Source of the DNA: Plantactinospora sp. BC1
GTDB taxonomy: Bacteria; Actinomycetota; Actinomycetes; Mycobacteriales; Micromonosporaceae
Reading direction: 5' to 3'
NCBI RefSeq assembly: GCF_003030345.1
Contig: NZ_CP028158.1
Span: 2,356,001-2,420,000, forward strand
Length of the DNA: 64,000 nt
Part shown: one piece after another, positions 1 through 7,926 of the stretch
Position numbering within the stretch: position 1 is the first letter of the stretch
Layout of the letters: each line of letters starts with the position of its first letter
Notes under the pieces: model-generated
Told to the model about the DNA's origin: nothing
Database searches by the model: none
What the model saw: only the letters and a program-made list of their open reading frames with translations
Made by a program: the position numbers and the translations under genes

Positions 1-1992
1 GCGGTGGTCGGGGACACGGTGCCGGCCGGTGCGCTGGAGGCACTGCGCGAGCGCCGGGCCGGGCGCGACGGACGGCCGACCGCGGTCCTCGCCGTCGAGC
101 TGGAGCGGGCCGTCGAGGAGCTGCTCCAGCGCCGGATGCTGCACCGCAACCGGGACGGCTACATCTTCGCCACCCCGCTGATGCGGGAGGCCGTCTACGC
201 CGGCATCGGCAAGGCCGACCTCGCCGACCGGCACGCCGCCCTCGCCGAGTGGGCCGCGCCGCCGGACCCGGGCACCGGCCCGGGCGAGCCGGGCCGGACC
301 GGTACCGGCGTCAGCGGACTGCCGGTCGCCGAACGCGACGCCTTCATCGCCGAGCACGCCGAGCGGGCCAGCGCGCTCGCCGACGTGGTCAGCCTGCGCC
401 CCGACGCGACCGCCCGGAACGTGGCGCCGCTCGGCATGGCCGCGCTGGGCCGCTCCGCCCGCCGGGCACTCGCCGCCGGAGAGCCGGCACAGGCCGTCGA
501 GTACGCCGAGCGGGCCGCCCGGCTCGCCGGAGAGTCGGTACCCGGCGGCGACCGGCTGGTGCACGCCCGCGCCCTGCTCCAGGTGGGGCGGATCGCCGAG
601 GCGCTCGCCTTCGCCGAGAAGATCGGGGCGAACGCCGGGGACGACGTCGCCGTACGGGCCGGGGCACTGCTCGTGGTCGGTCAGGCGTACCAGGCCCTGG
701 GCGACCAGGCGCGGGCGGTGAACTCCTGGCAGGAGGCGTTGCAGGTGGCCACCCGGGCCGATCTGCCGGGGCCGCGCGCCTCGGCGATGCGGCGGCTCGG
801 GATGGCCGACTTCGTCAGCGGCCGGTTGAGTCAGGCCAGCAGCCGGTTCGCCGGGGCCTACCAGGTCAACCTGGATGCCGACGATCCCCGGGGGCAGGCC
901 TGGTCACTCCAGAACCTGGCCTGGGTCACCACCACCCGGGGCGACTTCGCCGGCACCGACGCGGTGCTGGGCAGGGCGGCCCGGCTCTTCGCCCAGATCG
1001 ACGATCCGGTGGGTCGGGCCTGGCTGCGCGGTACCACCGCGTTCGCCCGGTTGCTCGCCGGCCGGCTCGGTGAGGCGCGCCGGCTGGCCCAGGTCTTCCT
1101 GCCCTTCGGCGAGCGGGTCAGCGAGGCGTGGGCGGTGGGCACGCTGCGCGCCGTGGAGGCGTTCGCCGCCGCCGAACTCGGTGAACTCGCCGACGCCGAC
1201 CGCGAGGCGCGGCGGGCGTACCGGGACTTCGTCGCCGCCTCCGACGACTGGGGCCGGGGCTTCGCCCTGGTCGTACGCGGTGCGGTGGCGCGCGGTGTCG
1301 GCGAGCCGGAGCACGCCACCGACCTGCTCACCGACGCGCTCGGGTACGGCCGGCGCACCTCGCACCCGCTGCTGACCGGGCTCGCCGGCACGCTGCGCGG
1401 GTTCGTGGCGCTGGACCGGGGCGACGTCGCGGCGGCGGAACGGGACGCCGAGGCGGTGCTGGCGGCGGTGGAGCCGCACAACCCGCTGGCGCCGACCCAG
1501 CTCGGTCCCCGGATGCTGCTCGCCGCGAGCCGGCTGGCCGACGGTGACGCGGCGACCGCGGTGAGCCTGCTCGAACCGATCGCGGCGGCCGGTGCGGTGC
1601 CGTCGGTGCTGTTCAGCCGCCGCCAGGCTCTCGCCCGATACGCTTCCGCGCTGCTCGCCGACGGGCAGACAGCGGCCGCGCTCGACTGGGCCCGGCAGGC
1701 GGTGGAGGCTCCGGGCGAGGACATCCGCAGTCGGGTGATCGCCGCGCGGGTACTCGCCGAGGCGCTGGCCGGGGCGGGGCAGCCGGCGGAGGCTTTCGAG
1801 GTCGCCGAGGAGGCGGTCCGGTTGGCGTACTCGACGCAGCAGACCAGCGAGCGGGCCGCGGCGGAGGAGTTGCGGGACCGGCTGGCCCGGTCGTCGACGG
1901 GTACCGCCCCGGAGCGGCTGCTGGTGGTCCGGCAGCGGCTCGCCGGGGAGGTTCCGGCGCCGACGGCGCTCGCCGGAGACACTCCGGCATAG
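1..1992 (+). CDS. C-terminal part of a large ATPase/helical-repeat regulator (5' end outside window)
   Basis: The frame is open from the first base to TAG at 1990-1992, giving at least 663 residues with the N-terminus missing. Residues about 45-80 (RRMLHRNRDGYIFATPLMRE and what follows) resemble the segment after the AAA/STAND ATPase core in MalT/LuxR-type and cyclase-linked regulators, where a 'phenylalanine, leucine, arginine-glutamate, R-H-x-x-L' pattern recurs. From about residue 140 onward the protein is a run of Ala/Leu/Arg-rich helices with TPR-like spacing. No P-loop or helix-turn-helix is visible in this part, so the enzymatic or DNA-binding half must lie upstream. Family assignment is an inference from architecture. 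Confidence 0.7.
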   Translation, partial: AVVGDTVPAGALEALRERRAGRDGRPTAVLAVELERAVEELLQRRMLHRNRDGYIFATPLMREAVYAGIGKADLADRHAALAEWAAPPDPGTGPGEPGRTGTGVSGLPVAERDAFIAEHAERASALADVVSLRPDATARNVAPLGMAALGRSARRALAAGEPAQAVEYAERAARLAGESVPGGDRLVHARALLQVGRIAEALAFAEKIGANAGDDVAVRAGALLVVGQAYQALGDQARAVNSWQEALQVATRADLPGPRASAMRRLGMADFVSGRLSQASSRFAGAYQVNLDADDPRGQAWSLQNLAWVTTTRGDFAGTDAVLGRAARLFAQIDDPVGRAWLRGTTAFARLLAGRLGEARRLAQVFLPFGERVSEAWAVGTLRAVEAFAAAELGELADADREARRAYRDFVAASDDWGRGFALVVRGAVARGVGEPEHATDLLTDALGYGRRTSHPLLTGLAGTLRGFVALDRGDVAAAERDAEAVLAAVEPHNPLAPTQLGPRMLLAASRLADGDAATAVSLLEPIAAAGAVPSVLFSRRQALARYASALLADGQTAAALDWARQAVEAPGEDIRSRVIAARVLAEALAGAGQPAEAFEVAEEAVRLAYSTQQTSERAAAEELRDRLARSSTGTAPERLLVVRQRLAGEVPAPTALAGDTPA

Positions 1993-2024
1993 CGCGGCGG
2001 CCGGCCGGACGCGCGGCCGCGAGG

Positions 2025-2060
2025 GTCGCCGAGCCCGGCAAGGTCGCCGAGCCCGGCAAG
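2025..2060. repeat. Two perfect 18-bp tandem copies
   Basis: The unit GTCGCCGAGCCCGGCAAG occurs at 2025-2042 and again at 2043-2060, followed by a degraded partial copy. It lies just after the stop of the first gene, in the spacer before the small membrane protein. No function is evident. Confidence 0.8.
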
Positions 2061-2211
2061 GTGGCCCGGCCCGGCCCGGTCGTCGTGCCGGCCCGGGCCG
2101 TGCGGTCGGTTCCGATTCCATCGATCTCCGGGATACCGTCCGGGCCGGTGAGCCGTTAGCCTAGATCCACTGCCGTCCACAGCGGACCGGCGCCGGCACG
2201 GAGGACCGCAG

Positions 2212-2655
2212 GTGAGGCTGCCCCGCTCGGTCGCAGGCTGGACCATCGCCGTCTTCGGCGGGCTCGCTCTGCTGCTCGGTGCCGTCGGCCTGGTCCGCCC
2301 GGAGTGGCTGCTGGCGATGCTCGGCTTCGAGGTGCTCGCCCCGGCCGAGCGGGCCGACGGCGACTACACCGGGACCTTCGTCGCCGCGTCGTCGATGGCC
2401 TCGTTCAACATGGGCGTCTACTACCTGCTCGCGGCGTGGACGGAGTGGCGGCCCTTCTTCGGGTTCACGGTGCTGTTCCGGGCGCTGACCTTCACCGTCT
2501 TCACCGTCCTGGTGCTGACCGAGGTGGCGCCGGGGCGGTTCCTCGGAGTGGCGCTCTGGGAGGGCCTGGGTGCGGTTGCCACCGCCGCCGGGCTCTGGTA
2601 CGACCGGCACCACAATGGCAACCAGCCGGTAACAGCCATGGGTGCGGGGGGCTGA
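2212..2655 (+). CDS. Small integral membrane protein, function unknown
   Basis: A GTG start at 2212 follows a GGAGG-type site (about 2200-2204). The 147-residue product has about four hydrophobic segments: residues 8-27, about 55-75 (which carries a Met-Ala-Ser-Phe-Asn-Met stretch), about 82-105, and about 112-128. A His/Asn-rich tail follows. I do not recognise a named family; the length and topology resemble DUF4345-like four-helix membrane proteins, but that is only a resemblance. It ends 31 bases before the kinase start and may be read as a separate transcript, because the kinase has its own promoter-like element. Confidence 0.75.
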   Translation: MRLPRSVAGWTIAVFGGLALLLGAVGLVRPEWLLAMLGFEVLAPAERADGDYTGTFVAASSMASFNMGVYYLLAAWTEWRPFFGFTVLFRALTFTVFTVLVLTEVAPGRFLGVALWEGLGAVATAAGLWYDRHHNGNQPVTAMGAGG

Positions 2656-2673
2656 ACCGGCTCATGTTCCCGG

Positions 2674-2686
2674 TATTTTCGACTCT
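2674..2686 (+). promoter_or_regulatory. -10 element of a probable leaderless promoter for the kinase gene
   Basis: TATTTT at 2674-2679 ends seven bases before the GTG at 2687. No purine-rich ribosome-binding site fits in between. Transcription would start at or next to the start codon. This supports the GTG over the upstream in-frame ATG at 2642, which overlaps the previous gene. Confidence 0.6.
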
Positions 2687-4486
2687 GTGACCGACACCCC
2701 GCCAGGCGCGCTGCCGCTGCCCGTCGTGCCCGGTCTGACGGATTTGCAGGTGTTTGCCCGGGGTGGCTACGCCACCGTCTACCGGGCCACCCAGCAGTCC
2801 GTGGGGCGCGAGGTCGCGGTGAAGGTCGAGAACCGCACCCTGGACAGCGAGCGGGACCAGCGCCGTTTCCTCCGCGAGGCACGGGCCGCCGGCCGGATGT
2901 CCTCCCATCCGCACGTGGTGGACCTCTTCGACGCCGGGGTCACCGAGGACCAGCACCCATACCTGATCATGGAACTCTGCGACGGGTCGTACGCCGAGCG
3001 GATGCGTACCTCGCCGTTGAGCCCGGTCGAGGCCCGCGACGTCGGCGTGAAGATCGCCGACGCGCTCGCCGACGCCCACCAGCTCGGGGTGCTGCACCGG
3101 GACGTCAAGCCGGCCAACATCCTCTACTCCCGGTTCAACGAGCCGGCGCTCGCCGACTTCGGGCTGGCCGTACTCGCCGAGGCCCGGGACTCGGCGATCA
3201 CCCTGGAGGTGCTGACCCCGGCGTACGCGCCACCGGAGATGTTCCGGCACAGCCCGCCGTCGCCCGCCGTCGACGTGTACGCACTCTGCGCCACCCTCTA
3301 CGCGGTGATGCACGGCAAGCCGCCGCGCTGGCAGGCCGACCGCAATCCCGGACTGCTCACCCTGCTCGAACTCTTCACCGAGCCGATCCCCGAGCTGCCG
3401 GGCGTACCGAGCCGACTGCTCGACCTGCTCCGCTACGGGATGGCCAACGACCCGGCCGACCGGCCCAGCGCCGAGCAGTTGCGGGACCTGCTCGCCGCCG
3501 TACCCCTGGATCCGCCGACCGTGGCGACGACGCCGAACCCGACCGTGGTGGCCGCCGTGCCGGTGTCGGGGATCCCGGTCTCCGGGATTCCGGTCTCCGG
3601 CGGATCCTGGCCGATCGGGGACCCGGCCGCCAGCAGCGGCGCGGCACCGGCGGGCTCCGGGACGACGTCGGGTCCCGCCGGTACGCCCTCACCCCGCACA
3701 CCCACCTCGGGCGCGCCGGTCTCCGGCGCACCGGTCTCGGGCGTCCCCGTCTCCGGTGTGCCGGTCTCCGGCGTGCCGGTGTCGGGCGTCCCCGTCTCCG
3801 GGGCACCGACCTCGGGCGGTGCCCCGCCCAGCGTCTATCTCTCAAGGTCGTACACGCCGCCACCACCCCGGTCCGGCTCCGCCCCGCCGGAGGTGGACGG
3901 AGAGCCCACCGTCTCCCGGCCGAGCCGTCGCAAGCGGCGCTACTGGATCTTCGGCGGACTCGGCGTGCTGGCCCTGCTCGCCAGCATCGCCGGCGGCTCC
4001 TGGTTCGTCGCCACCCGAGCCCTGCCGGGCCCGTCGCCGACCGGGCGGGCGGTGGCGACGACCGCCGCTCCGACCGCCAGCCGGCCGCCGCTCGGCACCG
4101 GTGCGCTGCCCGGCTGCCAGTTGCCGCTGCCCGAGGCCGCCCGCTGCCCGGTCGAGCTGGAGTGCTTCGGCCCGGTCCGGCTCCGGGGGACCGCCGCGGA
4201 GGCCCCCGAGACCTCCTGCGCCGGGCGGCACACCTGGGAGTCCTATGCCGAGGGTGACCTGCCGCTCGGCCTGGACCCGGCCGACCACGCGGCGGTGAAG
4301 GACGACACCACCGTCCGCCAGGTCTGCAACGCCACGATATTCCGGCGCACCACCACCCTGATCGACGTCGCACCGTGGCGGTTCGAGGTGCTTCCGCCGC
4401 CGGCCGGCGGGACCGGGCGGACCTTCCGCTGCCTGGCCGGCAAGGGCGTCGACCGGCTCACCGGGCCCACCCTCACGGCGAGCTGA
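2687..4486 (+). CDS. Transmembrane Ser/Thr protein kinase with extracytoplasmic C-terminal domain
   Basis: The protein has 599 residues. The Hanks-type kinase domain (about 16-275) has a glycine-rich loop at 24-32, ATP lysine K46, the catalytic HRD at 137-139 followed by KPAN, and the metal-binding DFG at 157-159. A Pro/Val/Ser/Gly linker with PVSG repeats covers about 290-400. One membrane helix follows (about 425-445, after an Arg/Lys cluster). The external tail of about 130 residues has several cysteines and a C-x-x-R-H-T-W-E motif like septum-formation (Septum_form) domains. No PASTA repeats are present. The next two genes encode a binding lipoprotein and a membrane protein, suggesting a signalling group. 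The kinase call is firm; the ligand is unknown. Confidence 0.93.
   Translation: MTDTPPGALPLPVVPGLTDLQVFARGGYATVYRATQQSVGREVAVKVENRTLDSERDQRRFLREARAAGRMSSHPHVVDLFDAGVTEDQHPYLIMELCDGSYAERMRTSPLSPVEARDVGVKIADALADAHQLGVLHRDVKPANILYSRFNEPALADFGLAVLAEARDSAITLEVLTPAYAPPEMFRHSPPSPAVDVYALCATLYAVMHGKPPRWQADRNPGLLTLLELFTEPIPELPGVPSRLLDLLRYGMANDPADRPSAEQLRDLLAAVPLDPPTVATTPNPTVVAAVPVSGIPVSGIPVSGGSWPIGDPAASSGAAPAGSGTTSGPAGTPSPRTPTSGAPVSGAPVSGVPVSGVPVSGVPVSGVPVSGAPTSGGAPPSVYLSRSYTPPPPRSGSAPPEVDGEPTVSRPSRRKRRYWIFGGLGVLALLASIAGGSWFVATRALPGPSPTGRAVATTAAPTASRPPLGTGALPGCQLPLPEAARCPVELECFGPVRLRGTAAEAPETSCAGRHTWESYAEGDLPLGLDPADHAAVKDDTTVRQVCNATIFRRTTTLIDVAPWRFEVLPPPAGGTGRTFRCLAGKGVDRLTGPTLTAS
3703..3820 (+). repeat. 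15-bp in-frame tandem repeat in the kinase linker
   Basis: About eight copies of a 15-bp unit encode (G-V/A-P-V-S)n, with a shorter related block at about 3560-3600. The wobble bases vary between copies, so the repeat is being kept at protein level rather than being a fresh duplication. Confidence 0.85.
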
Positions 4487-4572
4487 CCTCCGCGTGGTGT
4501 CGAGCACCGAAGTGGACATTGACCGCTACGCTCGGCGATAGCATCCCCCCTCTTCCAGACCGGGGTCCGCCG

Positions 4573-5514
4573 ATGACCGAGACATCCCCCAGGGGCCGGG
4601 TACGCCTCCTCGGCACGACCATGGCGGTCGTGCTCACCCTGCTGCTCGCCGCCGGAGCGGGCTGCGACAGCCGGCGCGGTCCCGAGCCGCCCTCCGTGCA
4701 GGAAAAGCTCAAGCAGTCGCACATCCACGGCCAGAGCAAGCTGCGGATCGGGGTCGCCACCTACGAACCACTGATGGGCGTACTGGACGACACCGGCAAG
4801 TACATCGGATTCGACATCGACATCGCCCGCTACATCGCGGCGTCGCTCGGCTACGCCGGGGACGAGCGGATCGAGTTCGTCCACCTCGCCACCGAGGACC
4901 GGATCCCCGCGCTACAGAGCGGGCAGGTCGACATGGTGGTCTCCAGCTTCTCCATCACCGAGGAACGCCAGAAGCTGGTCAGCTTCGCCGGGCCGTACTT
5001 CGTCACCACCCAGGAGGTGATGATCCCGGTCGCGATGAAGAACCGGATCCGCACGATCGAGGACCTGCGTACCCCCGGCTTCCGGATCTGTGTCGGCGGC
5101 GGCTCGACCACCGAGGCCGAACTGGAAAAACACGAGATCAAGGCGCTGGTGGTCAAGAACGTCCGGGACTGTGTCGACGGGATCATCGACGGCAGGTACG
5201 ACGCGGTGAGTTCCGACGAGACGATCCTCGCCGGGTTCCGCTCGCACCATCCGGGCAAGTTCGAGGTCGTCGACATGCCGTTCGGCACCAGCGAGCAGCT
5301 CGGCATCGGGGTGCCGATCAGCGATCCCGCGCTCCGCGACCTGGTCGCCTTCTTCCTGCAGAAGAGCTACCAGCAGGGGCGGGACGGCCGGACCAGTCCG
5401 TGGCTCAGCGCGTACCACCGGAACCTGGGGCCGTGGCTCGGCGCCGACCGTCAGCAGCCGCCGCCGCTGAACGTCCCGGACCTGGTCGACTTCGACGAGA
5501 AGGCGCCGGTGTGA
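4573..5514 (+). CDS. Glutamate/glutamine-type solute-binding lipoprotein
   Basis: The 313-residue product starts with an Arg-rich n-region, a hydrophobic stretch, and a lipobox LAAGAGC with the lipidated Cys at 31. The mature part is a family 3 periplasmic-binding protein: the hallmarks are the early LRIGVATYEPLMG, the GFDIDIAR segment near residue 80, and the VDMVVSSFSITEER segment typical of amino-acid binders. No ABC permease or ATPase lies nearby. It is followed, with a GTGA overlap, by a polytopic membrane protein and is preceded by a membrane kinase. This layout recalls the mycobacterial GlnH-GlnX-PknG amino-acid sensing set, so it may be a sensor rather than a transporter subunit (inference). 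Confidence 0.88.
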   Translation: MTETSPRGRVRLLGTTMAVVLTLLLAAGAGCDSRRGPEPPSVQEKLKQSHIHGQSKLRIGVATYEPLMGVLDDTGKYIGFDIDIARYIAASLGYAGDERIEFVHLATEDRIPALQSGQVDMVVSSFSITEERQKLVSFAGPYFVTTQEVMIPVAMKNRIRTIEDLRTPGFRICVGGGSTTEAELEKHEIKALVVKNVRDCVDGIIDGRYDAVSSDETILAGFRSHHPGKFEVVDMPFGTSEQLGIGVPISDPALRDLVAFFLQKSYQQGRDGRTSPWLSAYHRNLGPWLGADRQQPPPLNVPDLVDFDEKAPV

Positions 5515-6638
5515 CCCTCGCCGAGCGGGATCGGAGCGCCCCGGCGCCCGGTGCGCCGGCACCGGGCTGGCCGTCCGCCGCCGACGCCGCCGAGCGGAGG
5601 TCCCGGGCCAGCCAGTCCTTCTGGACGCTGGTCGTCGGGGTGCCGGCGATCTTCTCGGTACTCCGGCTCGGCGTCGAGGCCGGTGGCGAGTTGCAGACCA
5701 CCCTGCTGCTCGTCGCCAACGTGAACCCGGTGAACCTGGCCGCCGCGCTGGTCACCACCGCCGCCCGGCTGGTCTCGGCCGGGCTGGTCGCGGTCTTCGC
5801 GATCGGCGCCGTGCTGCTGGCCAGCGCCGAGGCGAACCCGGGGCACCGGATCGGCCGGCATCCGCCGCTCTTCGCCCGCTGGCGGGCGATCACCCCGCCG
5901 TGGGTGGTGATCGCCAGCTTCGCCGTCGCGCTCGCCACCTGGCCGATCCTCTACCTGCCGCTGCTGCTGCCGGCGTTCGCGGCCGCGTTCCAGCTCAGCC
6001 CGGCCCGGCTCGACGAGCGCCGGATCCCCCGGCTGCTGCTCCTCGCCGCGCTGCTGGCCGGCTACGCGGTGCTGATGCTGCCGACCCTGGGCGACGCGTG
6101 GCGGCAGCGGGAACTGTTCGCGACACTCGTGATCGCCGCCCCGCCGCTGCTCGCCCTGCTCGTCACCGGGCCCGTACCGGTGGCGGTGGTGCGACCGCTC
6201 GCCATGACGGTGCAGGTGGCGGTGCTGGTGATGCTCTGCTGGGCGGCGCTGCCGGTGATCACCACACCGGTGCTGCCGCTGACCGTCACCACGGTCCGGA
6301 CCGTCGACGACGGCACCGGCGCCACCCCGGCCGCCCCCGAGGCCGGGCCGGCGGCACCCGATCCGGCGGTCGGCGAGGTCGAGCGGATCCGGGGACACGT
6401 GATCACGGTGGACGACGTCAGCATGGTGATCCTCCAGGAGCGGGGCGGCGTCCGGTACGTGCCGACCGGTGGGGTCGAGGCGCAGGTGCTCTGCCCGACC
6501 GAGGAGGAGTTGCCCCGCTACCGGCTGCGGATCCACGGCTTCCACGTCGAGGACTCGCTGCTGGAGGGGATGGGTCGGCGGGTACGCCCGGTGCACCGGA
6601 TCGACGCGGAGTGCCGTACGGCCACCCCGGCGTTCTGA
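5511..6638 (+). CDS. Polytopic membrane protein coupled to the binding lipoprotein
   Basis: The GTG at 5511 overlaps the TGA of the lipoprotein gene (GTGA), implying translational coupling. An ATG reading from 5400 is a longer out-of-context extension. The 375-residue protein has a short cytoplasmic head, then about seven hydrophobic segments between residues about 35 and 265, then an Ala/Pro linker and a soluble C-terminal domain of about 90 residues with two cysteines. I do not recognise a family with certainty. The position after an orphan amino-acid binder and a kinase suggests it relays or anchors the sensor, as GlnX does in mycobacteria, but no sequence motif proves this. Confidence 0.75.
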   Translation: MTLAERDRSAPAPGAPAPGWPSAADAAERRSRASQSFWTLVVGVPAIFSVLRLGVEAGGELQTTLLLVANVNPVNLAAALVTTAARLVSAGLVAVFAIGAVLLASAEANPGHRIGRHPPLFARWRAITPPWVVIASFAVALATWPILYLPLLLPAFAAAFQLSPARLDERRIPRLLLLAALLAGYAVLMLPTLGDAWRQRELFATLVIAAPPLLALLVTGPVPVAVVRPLAMTVQVAVLVMLCWAALPVITTPVLPLTVTTVRTVDDGTGATPAAPEAGPAAPDPAVGEVERIRGHVITVDDVSMVILQERGGVRYVPTGGVEAQVLCPTEEELPRYRLRIHGFHVEDSLLEGMGRRVRPVHRIDAECRTATPAF

Positions 6639-6656
6639 GGCCGCTTCCGCAGGCGC

Positions 6657-7862
6657 TCAGTAGCTCTTCGGCTGGCCGAGGACCCGCTGGGCGACGAAGT
6701 TGAGGATCATCTCCCGGCTGACCGGGGCGATCCGGCCGGCCCGTACCGCACCGAGCAGGGTGGCCACCCCGTAGTCGGTGGTCATCCCGTTCCCGCCGTG
6801 CACCTGGATGGCGGTGTCCACGGCCAGCGCCGCCGCCTCCGCCGAGGCGTACTTGGCGAGGTTCGCGGCGACGCCGGCCTCGACGTCCCGCCCGGCGTCG
6901 TAGAGGGCGGCGGCCTTGGCGATCATCAACCGGGCCAGTTCCACCTGGACGGCGGCGTGCGCCAACGGGTGCGAGACGCCCTGGTGGGCGCCGACCGGCC
7001 GGCCCCAGACCCGGCGGGTCGCGGTGTAGGTGGAGGCGCGCTCGATCGCGTACCGGCCGGTGCCGGCGCTCATCGCGGCGACCGTGATCCGTTCGGGGTT
7101 GAGCCCGGCGAAGAGCGCCGGCAGCCCGGCGTCCAGCCCGTCCCGGTCGCCCGGCTCGGCCGAGCCGCCGACCAGGGCGTCGGCGGGCAGCCGTACCTCG
7201 TCGAGGTAGAGCAGCCACTGGTTCTCCGGGGAGACGATCTCCATCTCCAGCTTGGACCTGGTCAGCCCGGGGGCGTCGGTCGGCACGACGAAGAGCGCCG
7301 GCCGGAGCCGCTCGTCGGGCCCGCCGGCACCGCCGCTCTCCGGGGCGGGTACCCGGGCGACGACCAGGACGTACGGCGCCTCGTCCACGCCGGAGATGAA
7401 GCACTTCCGGCCGGAGAGGACCCACTCCGCACCGTCCCGACGGGCGACGGTGCCGAGCCGGTGGAAGTTCGAGCCCGCCTCCGGCTCGGTGATCGCAAAG
7501 GCGATCTTCAGCGACCCGTCGGCGAGTCCGGGCAGGAAGGTCCGGCGCTGCGCCTCGGTGCCGTGCCGGCCGATCACCGTACCGGCGATGGCCGGCGAGA
7601 CGACCAGGAGCAGCAGCGGGCAGCCGGCCGCCGCCAGTTCCTCGCAGACGATGGCCAGTTCGGTGATGCCGCCGCCACCGCCGCCGTACTCGGTGGGGAT
7701 GTTCACCCCGAGGTAGCCGAGCCGGCCGGCCTCGTCCCAGAGTTCGGTGGTGTGCTCGCCGGCCTTCGCCTTGGCGACGAAGTAGTCGTGGCCGTAACGC
7801 TTCCCGAGCGCCTGGACGGCCGCACGGAGCTGCCGCTGCTCGGGGGTGGGGTCGAAGTCCAT
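6657..7862 (-). CDS. Acyl-CoA dehydrogenase (promoter-distal copy of the operon)
   Basis: This 401-residue flavoprotein would oxidise an acyl-CoA to the 2-enoyl-CoA. Family features are an N-terminal helical domain starting MDFDPTPEQ, the mid-domain IAFAITEPEAGSN segment that binds FAD/substrate, and a C-terminal HGGNG motif before the end. The start was set at MDFD because the 38 upstream codons give a Pro/Arg-rich stretch unlike any dehydrogenase. It is the last gene of the minus-strand operon, 64 bases downstream of the biotin carboxylase gene. Substrate is not readable; the co-encoded carboxylase and AtuA point to branched acyl-CoA or terpenoid acyl-CoA. Confidence 0.93.
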   Translation of the reverse strand: MDFDPTPEQRQLRAAVQALGKRYGHDYFVAKAKAGEHTTELWDEAGRLGYLGVNIPTEYGGGGGGITELAIVCEELAAAGCPLLLLVVSPAIAGTVIGRHGTEAQRRTFLPGLADGSLKIAFAITEPEAGSNFHRLGTVARRDGAEWVLSGRKCFISGVDEAPYVLVVARVPAPESGGAGGPDERLRPALFVVPTDAPGLTRSKLEMEIVSPENQWLLYLDEVRLPADALVGGSAEPGDRDGLDAGLPALFAGLNPERITVAAMSAGTGRYAIERASTYTATRRVWGRPVGAHQGVSHPLAHAAVQVELARLMIAKAAALYDAGRDVEAGVAANLAKYASAEAAALAVDTAIQVHGGNGMTTDYGVATLLGAVRAGRIAPVSREMILNFVAQRVLGQPKSY

Positions 7863-7926
7863 GCGGGATGCCTTCCGACGAGGGGACCGGGGTCCGACGG
7901 GGACCGGGCGGATGGGTGGAGGCGGA

